In this document: positions 9,537 through 17,568 of the stretch, one piece after another
Layout of the letters: each line of letters opens with the position of its first letter
How positions within the stretch are numbered: position 1 is the stretch's first letter
Source of the DNA: Woeseiaceae bacterium
GTDB lineage: Bacteria; Pseudomonadota; Gammaproteobacteria; Steroidobacterales; Woeseiaceae
Direction of reading: 5' to 3'
NCBI GenBank assembly: GCA_021773135.1
Contig: JAJFKP010000049.1
Span: 33,641-97,640 of the forward strand
DNA length: 64,000 nt
The notes under the pieces: generated by a model
Told to the model about the DNA's origin: nothing
Seen by the model: only the letters and a program-made list of their open reading frames with translations
Database searches by the model: none
Program-made: the position numbers and the translations under genes

Positions 9537-10874
9537 ATGTCAGCGACTAATCAATGGTTCGGAATTGCGTCGCTTGCTCTTTTTGTCATTGCATATGCGC
9601 TGGTAATCGCCGAAGAGTTCACTCATCTTCGAAAGTCCAAGCCGGTGATGCTCGCAGCTGGCTTGATCTGGATTCTGGTCGCCAGTCACTACAGCGGCAA
9701 CGTAGGCCACACACCCGAAGAAGCTGTTCTTGAGTTTCTCTCCGAGTTCTCGCAACTGTTTCTGTTCCTCCTCGCGGCAATGACATACGTGAATGCGATG
9801 AGCGAAAGGAACGTATTCATGGCACTGCGCGGCTGGCTATTGCGTCGGTCGCTGACGTACCGGGCGATGTTCTGGATTACGGGAGTGATGAGTTTTTTCC
9901 TGTCTCCATTCATCGACAATCTGACCACAGCGCTCGTAATGTGCGCCGTAGTGATGGCAATCGGTCAGGGCAGCCCACGATTTATCGGCACAGCGTGCGT
10001 CAACATCGTAGTTGCGGCCAACGCTGGTGGCGCGTTTTCGCCGTTTGGTGATATTACGACGCTGATGGTTTGGCAACGCGGTCTCGTCGATTTCCAGACT
10101 TTCTTTGTGTTGTTCCTTCCTTCGGTTGTTAACTATCTGATACCGGCCGCGATAATGTCCTTCGCTATCCCCAAAGAGCGGTCACCGGCCGAAACTGACA
10201 CTGTCGTTTTAAAAAGAGGCGGAAAGCGAATCATTTTTCTGTTTCTTTGCACCATTGCGACGGCTGTCTCGTTCCACAACTTTCTGCATTTGCCGCCGTT
10301 TCTCGGCATGATGACCGGGTTGGCCTACCTCAATATCTTTGGCTATTACCTGCGAAAGACACACACGGTGACGCAGTTTGATCGCAAGGACTATGGTGAG
10401 ATTGGCGATGTCGCCGCTTTCGACAGCTTCCGCGAGATTGCACGCATTGAGTGGGATACGATGCTTTTCTTCCTCGGCGTCATAATGTGCGTTGGCGGCC
10501 TAAGCTACATCGGCTATCTGGAACTCTTGTCGTCGTATTTTTACGGAGACCTTGGTCCAACCACGGCGAATGTCCTGGTTGGGCTACTCTCGGCATTAGT
10601 TGACAACATCCCGGTGATGGTCGCGGTTTTGGAGATGAATCCGCAGATGGATAGGTTGCAATGGCTTCTGGTTACCCTGACTGCCGGTGTTGGTGGCAGC
10701 TTGTTTTCTATCGGATCGGCCGCGGGGATCGCGTTGATGGGGCAGGCGCGCGGACAATACACTTTTTTTGTTCATCTACGTTGGACGCCCGCGATTGCAG
10801 CAGGTTACGCAGCCAGCATCTGGTTGCATCTTGCAATCAATAGTCACTACGCTGGCGTTGGCCCAGGCGTCTAG
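9537..10874 (+). CDS. nhaD: NhaD-type Na+/H+ antiporter
   Basis: A 445-residue polytopic membrane protein of the ion-transporter superfamily. The match to NhaD is strong: an N-terminal helix pair, SEFSQLFLFLLAAMTYVNAM near 75, the conserved FFLSPFIDNLTTALVM near 120-135, and NIVVAANAGGAFSPFGDITTLMVW near 158-181 with its Asn, Gly and Asp residues. NhaD exports Na+ or Li+ in exchange for protons and is common in marine and halophilic Gammaproteobacteria. The ATG has GGAG seven bases upstream. A TerC-type gene follows after 19 bases, so the two are likely co-transcribed. A second antiporter of a different family (nhaA) lies 5 kb away. Confidence 0.92.
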   Translation: MSATNQWFGIASLALFVIAYALVIAEEFTHLRKSKPVMLAAGLIWILVASHYSGNVGHTPEEAVLEFLSEFSQLFLFLLAAMTYVNAMSERNVFMALRGWLLRRSLTYRAMFWITGVMSFFLSPFIDNLTTALVMCAVVMAIGQGSPRFIGTACVNIVVAANAGGAFSPFGDITTLMVWQRGLVDFQTFFVLFLPSVVNYLIPAAIMSFAIPKERSPAETDTVVLKRGGKRIIFLFLCTIATAVSFHNFLHLPPFLGMMTGLAYLNIFGYYLRKTHTVTQFDRKDYGEIGDVAAFDSFREIARIEWDTMLFFLGVIMCVGGLSYIGYLELLSSYFYGDLGPTTANVLVGLLSALVDNIPVMVAVLEMNPQMDRLQWLLVTLTAGVGGSLFSIGSAAGIALMGQARGQYTFFVHLRWTPAIAAGYAASIWLHLAINSHYAGVGPGV

Positions 10875-10893
10875 CCTCCGACTACGCTGAAGC

Positions 10894-12129
10894 ATGTTGA
10901 CATTCACGACGCTGGTTTGGATTGGCTTCATCGCCCTGATCGGTGTTCTCGTTGCGCTTGATCTGGGAATTTTTCACCGCAAAGCCCATGTCGTCAGCCT
11001 GCCAGAAGCTTTGGGTTGGAGCGCCGTTTGGGTTTCTCTCGCTCTTGCCTTCAACGTGGGCGTATTTTACCTATACGAACTGAATCCCGGCGACTGGGAC
11101 ATGGATACGGAGCAGCTGTCGGGTCGCGAAGCTGCACTGCAGTTCTTCACCGGCTATGTGGTTGAGAAGTCACTGTCGGTCGACAATATTTTTGTCATCG
11201 CGATGATATTCGCGTATTTACGCACACCATTGGCTGAGCAGCATCGCGTGCTTTTCTGGGGGATCCTCGGCGCCATGATCATGCGAGGCGTCATGATCTT
11301 CGGTGGTCTTGCCACCATGGAGCGATTCGACTGGGTCAGCTATCTTCTCGGTGGTGTGTTGATTTATTCGGCGGCCAAAATTTTAATAATCCGGCACGAC
11401 AACGTCGACGTTGCCAACAGCACTACACTACGCATCGTTCGTCGCCTGTTCGATGTGACGGCAGACTATCACGGCAACAGATTCTTCGTGCGACAAAACG
11501 GTGCGTTAATGGCAACGCCGCTGTTTGTCGCACTCGTACTCGTAGAGACGGCCGATGTAATGTTCGCGGTTGACTCGATCCCGGCGATCTTCGCTATCAC
11601 TCGTGATCCATTCATTGTTTTTACGTCAAATATTTTCGCGTTGCTGGGATTGCGGTCATTGTATTTCGTTCTCTCGGGTTTCATGGAGAAGTTTCGCTAC
11701 CTGAAGATGAGCCTGGTGTTCCTGCTCGCCTATGTCGGCGTCAAGATGCTCTTGATTCATGTCTATCCGATACCGAATCACGTCTCCTTGATTATTATCG
11801 GCGGCATACTCGCCGTCGGCATGATTGCATCGACGAAGGCGGGACGCGACACGATTGCGCTCCTGTCGCCGCTTGCTGGCGAAATGGAGCATCTAATGGT
11901 TGCAACGTACCGACAGGCTCGGCGTGCGGTCATTCTACTCATCGGTTCTTCCGTCCTGGTCATCGGAATTGCAATGGTCGTGCTTCCCGGACCGGCCGTA
12001 CTGGTCGTACCATTAGGACTGTCAATTCTCGGCTTAGAGTTCGCATGGGCGCGTCGATGGTTGATCGAAATCCGGACAAGACTGGATACTGTGAAAAAGG
12101 ATGTAGCTGCGCGAATGCGGAATGATTGA
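10894..12129 (+). CDS. TerC-family membrane protein fused to a PGPGW-type domain
   Basis: A 411-residue membrane protein. Residues 1 to about 320 match the TerC/Alx family: GIFHRKAHVVSLPEAL, the EKSLSVDNIFV motif near 93-103, and VETADVMFAVDSIPAIFAITRD near 218-239 with its conserved acidic residues. TerC proteins are implicated in tellurite resistance and in manganese or metal export. The C-terminal stretch of about 80 residues adds two helices with VVLPGPAVLVVPLGLSILGL near 368-387, which resembles the small PGPGW (putative transmembrane) family and is not part of ordinary TerC proteins of about 320 residues. It follows nhaD by 19 bases, suggesting a shared ion-homeostasis operon. The TerC assignment is firm; the fused domain is a motif-based call. 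Confidence 0.88.
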   Translation: MLTFTTLVWIGFIALIGVLVALDLGIFHRKAHVVSLPEALGWSAVWVSLALAFNVGVFYLYELNPGDWDMDTEQLSGREAALQFFTGYVVEKSLSVDNIFVIAMIFAYLRTPLAEQHRVLFWGILGAMIMRGVMIFGGLATMERFDWVSYLLGGVLIYSAAKILIIRHDNVDVANSTTLRIVRRLFDVTADYHGNRFFVRQNGALMATPLFVALVLVETADVMFAVDSIPAIFAITRDPFIVFTSNIFALLGLRSLYFVLSGFMEKFRYLKMSLVFLLAYVGVKMLLIHVYPIPNHVSLIIIGGILAVGMIASTKAGRDTIALLSPLAGEMEHLMVATYRQARRAVILLIGSSVLVIGIAMVVLPGPAVLVVPLGLSILGLEFAWARRWLIEIRTRLDTVKKDVAARMRND

Positions 12130-12248
12130 CAAGAACAGGTCCGAAGCAGAAATGCAGCAAAGCAAAAGGCGATGAGTGTGCGAAATTGTCGGCCGCAGTG
12201 AGCCCTCCCGTCGGACTCAATCATGAAACTCTAATTCTCGTTCAATTG

Positions 12249-12464
12249 TTAGTTTTCGCTCGATTCGAACGTGATCTGAATCTTCGCATTACCCTCCTGC
12301 GTACCAAATGTCGCATAATGTTCCGGGCAACGCGACCAATTTGCAGGGGCAAATATTATCTTGCCGATGGGGGTTTCGTTATCCAATTCAATGCCGACAC
12401 CGGGCAGTGCATTTTCCAGGCAGCCAGTATCGGGACGTCTATTGCACACATCAGACAAACGCAT
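12249..12464 (-). CDS. Possible small gene or gene remnant, 71 residues
   Basis: A minus-strand frame that starts 14 bases inside the 3' end of the NmrA-like gene (ATG at 12464) and runs to a stop at 12249. The product contains ELDNETPIGKIIFAPANW and ENALPGVGIE, and its codon use looks coding-like. I recognise no family, and there is no signal peptide. The overlap with the upstream stop would allow translational coupling. It may equally be the tail of a decayed longer gene. The plus-strand frame here (12126-12599) has no coding character. The remaining 120 bases between the terC stop and 12249 hold nothing obvious. Confidence 0.3.
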   Translation of the reverse strand: MRLSDVCNRRPDTGCLENALPGVGIELDNETPIGKIIFAPANWSRCPEHYATFGTQEGNAKIQITFESSEN

Positions 12465-13320
12465 TCTTGTTCAGCGAAACCCACTCCTGGATTGTCGACA
12501 TTCGAACCGGCAGATCTGCCAGCACCGCCGCCATGCTGTGATACTTTGCAGGCGGGTTCGGGTCTTCCTGTTCGCGGCGGTACATTTCAGCAACATTAGT
12601 CCCGGTACCGGGACCAAATGCCGCATCGATAACAGCGCCCATCTCGTCAGGCGTCATGGCGCGGTAGCTAATTCTCCGTCCCAAAGCGCTTGAGAACAAC
12701 ACCGCCAGCTCGGGTCCGGTCGGCGATTCGACGCCGCTGATTGCGTAGCGGGAGCCGGAAAGTTCAGGTCGTTCAAGTGCTGCGGCGACCAACTTGCAGG
12801 CATCTGCTGACGCGATCCAGCCTATCTTGCGATCCGCGAGAACGGGGTAGGTGAGCTCGTCATGGTCCCTGACGGCCGGCGCAGTCCACGGTCCCAGCCA
12901 GTTTTCCATGTACGTCGTCGGCTCGAACACCACGTATGGCAGTCCGGCACGCTGCAGGTGCTCGAGTATGGCCTGTTTTGACTCTGACTCGCTAACGGCT
13001 CCGCTCGCATTCCATACGAACATACCAACGTCCGCCTGAGCGGCGGCATCTATAGCGTGCCGAGCGTATTCTGCCGCATCGTCGGCATTGTCCAGGAAAG
13101 CCGGCATCAGAAAGGCCACGGCGTCGACTTCGCGTGTGATTTCGTCGAGTCGCTGTGCATCTGCGAGATCCGCGACCAGGGGAACAGCACCGCGGGCCTC
13201 GAGGTCGGCTGCGTTGTCTATGTTCCGCGTGACGGCGTGTGGCGTATGACCCAGAGCCTGCAAATGTTCAATCAGGGACCCGGCCTGTGTGCCAGTGGCA
13301 CCGTAAACAAGTACCTTCAT
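12451..13320 (-). CDS. NmrA-like NAD(P)-binding protein
   Basis: A 289-residue atypical short-chain dehydrogenase of the NmrA/isoflavone-reductase type. The N-terminal dinucleotide fold is clear (MKVLVYGATGTQAGSLIEHL), followed by VTRNIDNAADLE for adenine-ribose recognition and the NASGA segment in place of the SDR catalytic serine. The usual YxxxK pair is not obvious, as expected for NmrA proteins that sense or bind NAD(P)H. GGGGAG lies six bases before the ATG at 13320; the in-frame start at 13353 would add residues with no fold. It lies 36 bases downstream of the exported RraA-like gene and may be co-transcribed with it. It probably acts as a cytoplasmic reductase or redox sensor, substrate unknown. 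Confidence 0.8.
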   Translation of the reverse strand: MKVLVYGATGTQAGSLIEHLQALGHTPHAVTRNIDNAADLEARGAVPLVADLADAQRLDEITREVDAVAFLMPAFLDNADDAAEYARHAIDAAAQADVGMFVWNASGAVSESESKQAILEHLQRAGLPYVVFEPTTYMENWLGPWTAPAVRDHDELTYPVLADRKIGWIASADACKLVAAALERPELSGSRYAISGVESPTGPELAVLFSSALGRRISYRAMTPDEMGAVIDAAFGPGTGTNVAEMYRREQEDPNPPAKYHSMAAVLADLPVRMSTIQEWVSLNKNAFV

Positions 13321-13355
13321 GTCATTCTCCCCGGATCCGATCGAAGACTGCATGA

Positions 13356-14087
13356 CTACAGCGTGTAAGCCTCGGCCAGGCTAACGCCCGCGGCAATCTT
13401 ATCGAGAAGTTGTTTCTCCCTGGCGAGAATTTCCGGAACCGCGTCGAGGACATCGGCATATGCGCTGCCGGGGATGACGATGGCACCATCGGCATCGGCG
13501 GCCACGTAATCACCCGGATTGACCTCGACGCCACCGCAAACCACCGGAACATTTGCTGCAACCGGCCTGGCAAAACTGCCGGGGCCAAACGGGACGGCAG
13601 TCTTGCCAAACACTGGAAATTCAGCCTCGTCGAAAGTCGCTATGTCCCTGCATGCGTTATCCGTGACGGCGCCCGCGATGCCATTTCGTTTACAGGCGAT
13701 CCCGATAACGCCACCGAACAGACTCAACATGCGATCCGCCCCTCCGGCGACCACCCAAACTGACCCGGCAGGGGCGTCGTCCAGTGGCTCGAACATATTC
13801 TTGCGGACGTCATCCGCAGTCATCCTTTCCTTGCCAGCCCGCCACTTGGTAATAACTGCCGGCCCGATGATCGTGCCGCCGCCCGATGTTAACGGCTTAA
13901 TGTCCGGCGTCATGGCCAGGGTCATCGGGTCGAGACCGACCTGACTCAGTGCATCAGCCAGCACGCTGACACCCGGCATCGTCATTTGGGCATTGGCGGT
14001 AGATAATTTCACGCCTGTTGTGGCGGCGAGCGCGGCGCTGGCGCCAAGAAAAGACCGGCGCGAACGGCTCAGGATGGCTTTTTTCAT
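13356..14087 (-). CDS. Tat-exported RraA/HMG-aldolase-like protein
   Basis: A 243-residue protein with a twin-arginine signal (SRSRRSFLGASAALAATTG, Arg at about 9-11) followed by a RraA-like domain. The domain signatures are GPAVITKW near 76-83, VWVVAGG near 114 and GIAGAVTDNACRD near 138-150, where the last carries the Arg and Asp used by 4-hydroxy-4-methyl-2-oxoglutarate/4-carboxy-4-hydroxy-2-oxoadipate aldolases. GGGAG lies before the ATG at 14087. RraA-fold proteins are normally cytoplasmic, so export is odd; similar fused-signal versions occur in environmental proteobacteria. It could cleave a 4-hydroxy-2-oxo acid in the periplasm, or serve another role. It lies upstream of the NmrA-like gene on the same strand. 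Confidence 0.8.
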   Translation of the reverse strand: MKKAILSRSRRSFLGASAALAATTGVKLSTANAQMTMPGVSVLADALSQVGLDPMTLAMTPDIKPLTSGGGTIIGPAVITKWRAGKERMTADDVRKNMFEPLDDAPAGSVWVVAGGADRMLSLFGGVIGIACKRNGIAGAVTDNACRDIATFDEAEFPVFGKTAVPFGPGSFARPVAANVPVVCGGVEVNPGDYVAADADGAIVIPGSAYADVLDAVPEILAREKQLLDKIAAGVSLAEAYTL

Positions 14088-14379
14088 TACTGACTCCCGG
14101 GAAATTTGGTCAATGGCGCGTTCGGCGGAAATCATACACTCTCAAACACCGGCCGCGTCGTCGTCGACTATGATTGTTGCTCAAGACTCATCGAGTACGT
14201 TAAACGGGAACGTTAATATTGCCAAGTTGGTTTGCGCAGAATCCGAATAGTACTAGATGGTTGGATAAGAATCCGAATGGTAAAGGTGTAAGGCGGTCGG
14301 GGAATCATGGATCGAACATCTGCCGTCCGTGAATCCCATTTGATCGCTCCTTGTGGTGTAGTCTTCAAGCGGGGATATC

Positions 14380-15516
14380 ATGAACACTTCTCGACGGAAA
14401 TTTATTCGCGGCAGTGCGGCGGGTGTAGTCGGCGCACCGTTTCTATTTAGTGGCACTGCAGATGCACTGCTACCAGTAGACGATATCGATTGGGGTATGG
14501 GCTTCCCGGAGGGATCTACGCTACTCAATCGTAACGAGAATCCGATTGGACCGTCGGCGAAGGCAGTTCGTGCAGCGAAGCTCGGCGTGGAGAGGTCGTT
14601 TCGGTATGCCGACAGTATATTGATCAAAAGCCTGCTCAGTGACCACCACAAGATACCTGAAGACCGCATAATCGTAGGTACCGGATCCGGTGAGATTCTC
14701 AATCTGGCACCGCTCGTTTACCTGCCCGAACAGAATCACAATATGGTGGCAACCCTCGAAAGCTATCGACCGATTCCCGGGCGAGCCGAACGCCTGGGAA
14801 GACAGGTTAAATGGGTCCAATTAAGCGCAGAAGATAATTTTGCGTACGATGTAGACCGATTGTTAGCGGCGGTGGATGCCGATACCAGGCTCCTGTTCAT
14901 GGTCACACCCAACAATCCCACGGGAACCGTGTTGAGTTTCGATGACGCCAGGCGGCTCGCCGACGGTTTGCCAGGCCAAGTCATATTGATTCTCGACGGA
15001 GCCTACCGGGATTTTCAGGAAGATGGGCGCGACGAAATTGACCTGATCAAGGAGGGCTACGAAAACATCGTGATCACCAGGACGTTCTCCAAGATCTATG
15101 CGATGGCAGGTCTTCGCGCGGGCTACGGAATCGCGCATCCCGACATCATAAGCAGACTTTCCAGGTTTGGTGGCAGCCCAACCAGTACCAATATGGCCGG
15201 ATTCGGCGCCATGGCGGCTTCATTGGGTGACGACGAGTTTGTCGCAGAATCGCGAGAGTTTGTCAGGAGCTCGCGCAAATATTACGAGCGGGAACTCGGT
15301 GCACTGGGCATCAAAACCATTGCCGGGCCACCCAATTTCATACTCGCGGGAACCGGCGAGAATACGCAGTCGATTAGTGACGAGCTCAGGGCTCGGAAAA
15401 TATTTGTCCGACCAGCTGTGGAATGGGGTCTGCCAGCCTACACGCGTATTTCGTACGGCCTTCCCCGTGAAAACGCAACCTTTATCGCCGCATTAAAGGA
15501 AATTATCCGTGCGTAG
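14380..15516 (+). CDS. Tat-exported HisC-like aminotransferase
   Basis: A 378-residue fold-type I PLP enzyme related to histidinol-phosphate aminotransferase. A twin-arginine signal opens the protein (NTSRRKFIRGSAAGVVGAP, Arg5-Arg6). Then come LNRNENPIGPS near 49, GTGSGEIL near 100, TPNNPTGT near 172, a DGAYRDF segment near 208 and the Schiff-base lysine K238 in FSKIYAMAGLRAGYG; ISYGLP near the C-terminus supplies the carboxylate-binding region. Tat export fits a cofactor-bearing enzyme folded before transport. The substrate is unlikely to be histidinol phosphate, because no his genes are near and the enzyme is outside the cytoplasm. It appears monocistronic and is followed at once by a MITE-like inverted repeat. 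Confidence 0.85.
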   Translation: MNTSRRKFIRGSAAGVVGAPFLFSGTADALLPVDDIDWGMGFPEGSTLLNRNENPIGPSAKAVRAAKLGVERSFRYADSILIKSLLSDHHKIPEDRIIVGTGSGEILNLAPLVYLPEQNHNMVATLESYRPIPGRAERLGRQVKWVQLSAEDNFAYDVDRLLAAVDADTRLLFMVTPNNPTGTVLSFDDARRLADGLPGQVILILDGAYRDFQEDGRDEIDLIKEGYENIVITRTFSKIYAMAGLRAGYGIAHPDIISRLSRFGGSPTSTNMAGFGAMAASLGDDEFVAESREFVRSSRKYYERELGALGIKTIAGPPNFILAGTGENTQSISDELRARKIFVRPAVEWGLPAYTRISYGLPRENATFIAALKEIIRA

Positions 15517-15530
15517 ATAGCGCGACGGCC

Positions 15531-15650
15531 GGGGACATGCTGCTTTTTGTGATCAGCTCGAGTTTGATGGAATTTTTCGGCGATGAGCGTTACTTAAAGC
15601 AGAGTATGCTTGCGTTAGATTGCGCTGATCACAAAAAGCAGCATGTCCCC
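15531..15650. mobile_element. MITE-like or REP-like element with perfect 27-bp inverted ends
   Basis: The 120-base unit starts GGGGACATGCTGCTTTTTGT (15531-15550) and ends with the exact complement; the perfect arms are 15531-15557 and 15624-15650 around a 66-base centre that encodes nothing. GGGGACA...TGTCCCC termini of this kind are often seen beside REP-associated (IS200/IS605-like) transposases in proteobacteria, but no transposase lies in this window. It sits between the converging 3' ends of the exported aminotransferase and nhaA, and could also act as a bidirectional transcription barrier. Confidence 0.7.
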
Positions 15651-15664
15651 ATCAATGCTGCCGG

Positions 15665-17059
15665 TTATTTGGTCACGACCGGCTTGCACCCCCAGCGTAA
15701 CCACGCGTAGCCCAAGATGCCCGCGCAGAGGGAAGTCACGATAATTGCCTGTTTTGCAATATCCAACAACATCGATCCTTCGCCGAAACTTAAAGTAGCG
15801 ATAAACAGTGACATCGTGAATCCAATGCCGCCGAGCAAACCAATGCCTGTCAGGTGACCCCAGGTAAGCGGTGTCGGCAAGGAGGCAATTCCGGCGATTT
15901 TCCCTAATCCTATTCCCACCAGAATTCCCACTGGTTTGCCCACAACCAGGCCGAGGAAAATAAGCGTGCTCAGGTCACTGGCCCATGCCGCCTGAATCGT
16001 GCTACCTGAAAGAACGACCCCCGCGTTCATTAGCGCAAACAGTGGCATGACGACAAAGCTGATGGGCTTCTCCAGCCGGGATTCCCAGCGATTCAGGGGA
16101 ACCGTCGCCTTTTCGGCAACCCGCAGAACATCGTTGGCAATTTCCTGTTGTTCTGGTTGCTCAAGAATACTCGTGGTCTCGTCATCATGTGCCTTTTCGA
16201 ATCGACGGACCTTTTGACGGAGCAACCCGACAAACGTCGGCCGAGCCAGCGCCGGTCGCACTGGCGCCAATAACGCCACAACAACTCCCGCCAGGGTGCC
16301 GTGCAGACCCAATTGCAAAAACAGAAACCACAACACTGCGCCAGCAATCAGATACGGCACCCCAGACCTGACGCCAGTCATGTTCATGCCCACCATCATG
16401 CCTCCGGCCAAAATAGCCGGAAGCAGAACGCCGGTATTGAATTCGGTGGTATACGCGAATGCAATTATCAGGATTGCGCCAACGTCGTCGACGATCGCCA
16501 GCCCTACAAGGAATGCGCGGGCGGTCGCCGGCACCCGGTCGCCAAGCAGGACGAGAACCATGAGCGCAAACGCTGTATCGGTTGCCACTGGCACTGCCCA
16601 TCCGTTCCGTATTTCCGCCGTATCTCCGAGCAGGAGGAAAAACATTGCGGGAACGACGATGCCTCCAAGCGCGGCGCACAGCACTGATGTTGCGCGCTTG
16701 AAGTCACTCAGGCGCCCGACCAGAAGCTCTCTCTTAAGCTCGAGTCCAAGCAGGAAGAAGAATAGCGCCATCAGGCCGTCGTTTACCCAATGCTGCAGAG
16801 ACATGGCAAAATTTCTGCCAGCCAGAGTAAGCCCGAACTCGAAATGCAAAAACTCAAAGTAGATTGGCGCCAGTGATGAATTTGCCAAGCCTAATGCAAC
16901 GAGAAGCGCGCCGATCAGCACCCAGGCAGAGGTGGTTTGTGCGTTGATAAAATCAATGAACGGCTCGGTAAGCGTTCGTGTTGTTTTCTCAAGCGGCGCC
17001 CGGATCGGCTCGACGCCCGGGTCGGCTGAGTTTGTTACATTGCCTTGGTCGTTGTTTAT
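15665..17059 (-). CDS. nhaA: NhaA-type Na+/H+ antiporter with a non-standard start
   Basis: An NhaA antiporter that exchanges Na+ for H+ across the inner membrane. The catalytic aspartates are visible in VPVATDTAFALMVL and GLAIVDDVGAILIIAF, along with ALFFFLLGLELKREL. The first standard start in frame is a GTG at 16921, which gives 418 residues, but the frame upstream still encodes typical NhaA N-terminal sequence (PLEKTTRTLTEPFIDFINAQ), so the true start is farther up. Between the frame's upstream stop (17117-17119) and 16921 there is no ATG, GTG, TTG or CTG. The best candidate is ATA at 17057-17059, with GGGAG six bases upstream, three bases past the marR stop. That gives 464 codons. Coupled translation with marR is likely. 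Confidence 0.85.
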   Translation of the reverse strand: MNNDQGNVTNSADPGVEPIRAPLEKTTRTLTEPFIDFINAQTTSAWVLIGALLVALGLANSSLAPIYFEFLHFEFGLTLAGRNFAMSLQHWVNDGLMALFFFLLGLELKRELLVGRLSDFKRATSVLCAALGGIVVPAMFFLLLGDTAEIRNGWAVPVATDTAFALMVLVLLGDRVPATARAFLVGLAIVDDVGAILIIAFAYTTEFNTGVLLPAILAGGMMVGMNMTGVRSGVPYLIAGAVLWFLFLQLGLHGTLAGVVVALLAPVRPALARPTFVGLLRQKVRRFEKAHDDETTSILEQPEQQEIANDVLRVAEKATVPLNRWESRLEKPISFVVMPLFALMNAGVVLSGSTIQAAWASDLSTLIFLGLVVGKPVGILVGIGLGKIAGIASLPTPLTWGHLTGIGLLGGIGFTMSLFIATLSFGEGSMLLDIAKQAIIVTSLCAGILGYAWLRWGCKPVVTK

Positions 17060-17061
17060 CT

Positions 17062-17568
17062 CTAACTCCCGGAACCGGGCCCCTGGTCCTCCACGATGCG
17101 GTCCAGGTCGCCAACGTCAAGCACAGGTGCAGCATCGATCTCTTCAGCGTCGAGCAGTGCCGCGACACGTTCGAGCGTCGCAACCATCATTGCTTGCTCC
17201 CACTCTTCGAGGCGATCGAATCCCTGCTCAAAACGATTCTGCAGCAAGTCCGGGGATCTGCTGCGAGCTGCGTGACCCGCGTCAGTAAGCTCCACCCAGA
17301 CTCGCCGACGATCCTCGGTATCACGACGTCGCGTTACCAACCCGGCCTCCTCAAGTTTATTGACCAATACGGTTATCGTCGCTTGCTTGAGGTCGATCGA
17401 TTTGGCGATTGCGCTTGGCAAAGCAGCGCCATGCTCAAAGAGGTACCGCAACACAAGCAATTGTGATGCCGTCAGTTCCGACTTCCGCGCCAGGTCGCGA
17501 GAGTTCAGTTCCGTTACGCGCAGGATCCTCCGCAGCGCAACAAGTGCCTGGTTCGAACGAGTGTCCAT
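17062..17568 (-). CDS. MarR-family transcriptional regulator
   Basis: A 168-residue winged-helix regulator. The DNA-binding core is visible at about 30-100: LTASQLLVLRYLFEHGAALPSAIA, then DLKQATITVLVNKLEEAGLVTR as recognition helix and wing, with RRDTEDRRRVWVELTDAG. MarR proteins bind palindromic operators as dimers and release them on binding small phenolic or other ligands. It is the first gene of a pair with nhaA, whose reading begins three bases after this stop. A 23-bp palindrome at 17804-17826 in the AT-rich upstream region is a candidate operator, although it lies nearer to the divergent gene. The ATG at 17568 has only a weak ribosome binding site. Confidence 0.88.
   Translation of the reverse strand: MDTRSNQALVALRRILRVTELNSRDLARKSELTASQLLVLRYLFEHGAALPSAIAKSIDLKQATITVLVNKLEEAGLVTRRRDTEDRRRVWVELTDAGHAARSRSPDLLQNRFEQGFDRLEEWEQAMMVATLERVAALLDAEEIDAAPVLDVGDLDRIVEDQGPGSGS

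Noticed and set aside
15531..15650. Inverted repeat as a simple rho-independent terminator for the two converging genes
   Set aside because: The arms are 27 bases and the loop is 66 bases, far larger than an intrinsic terminator; an element of MITE/REP type explains it better, although termination may be a side effect.
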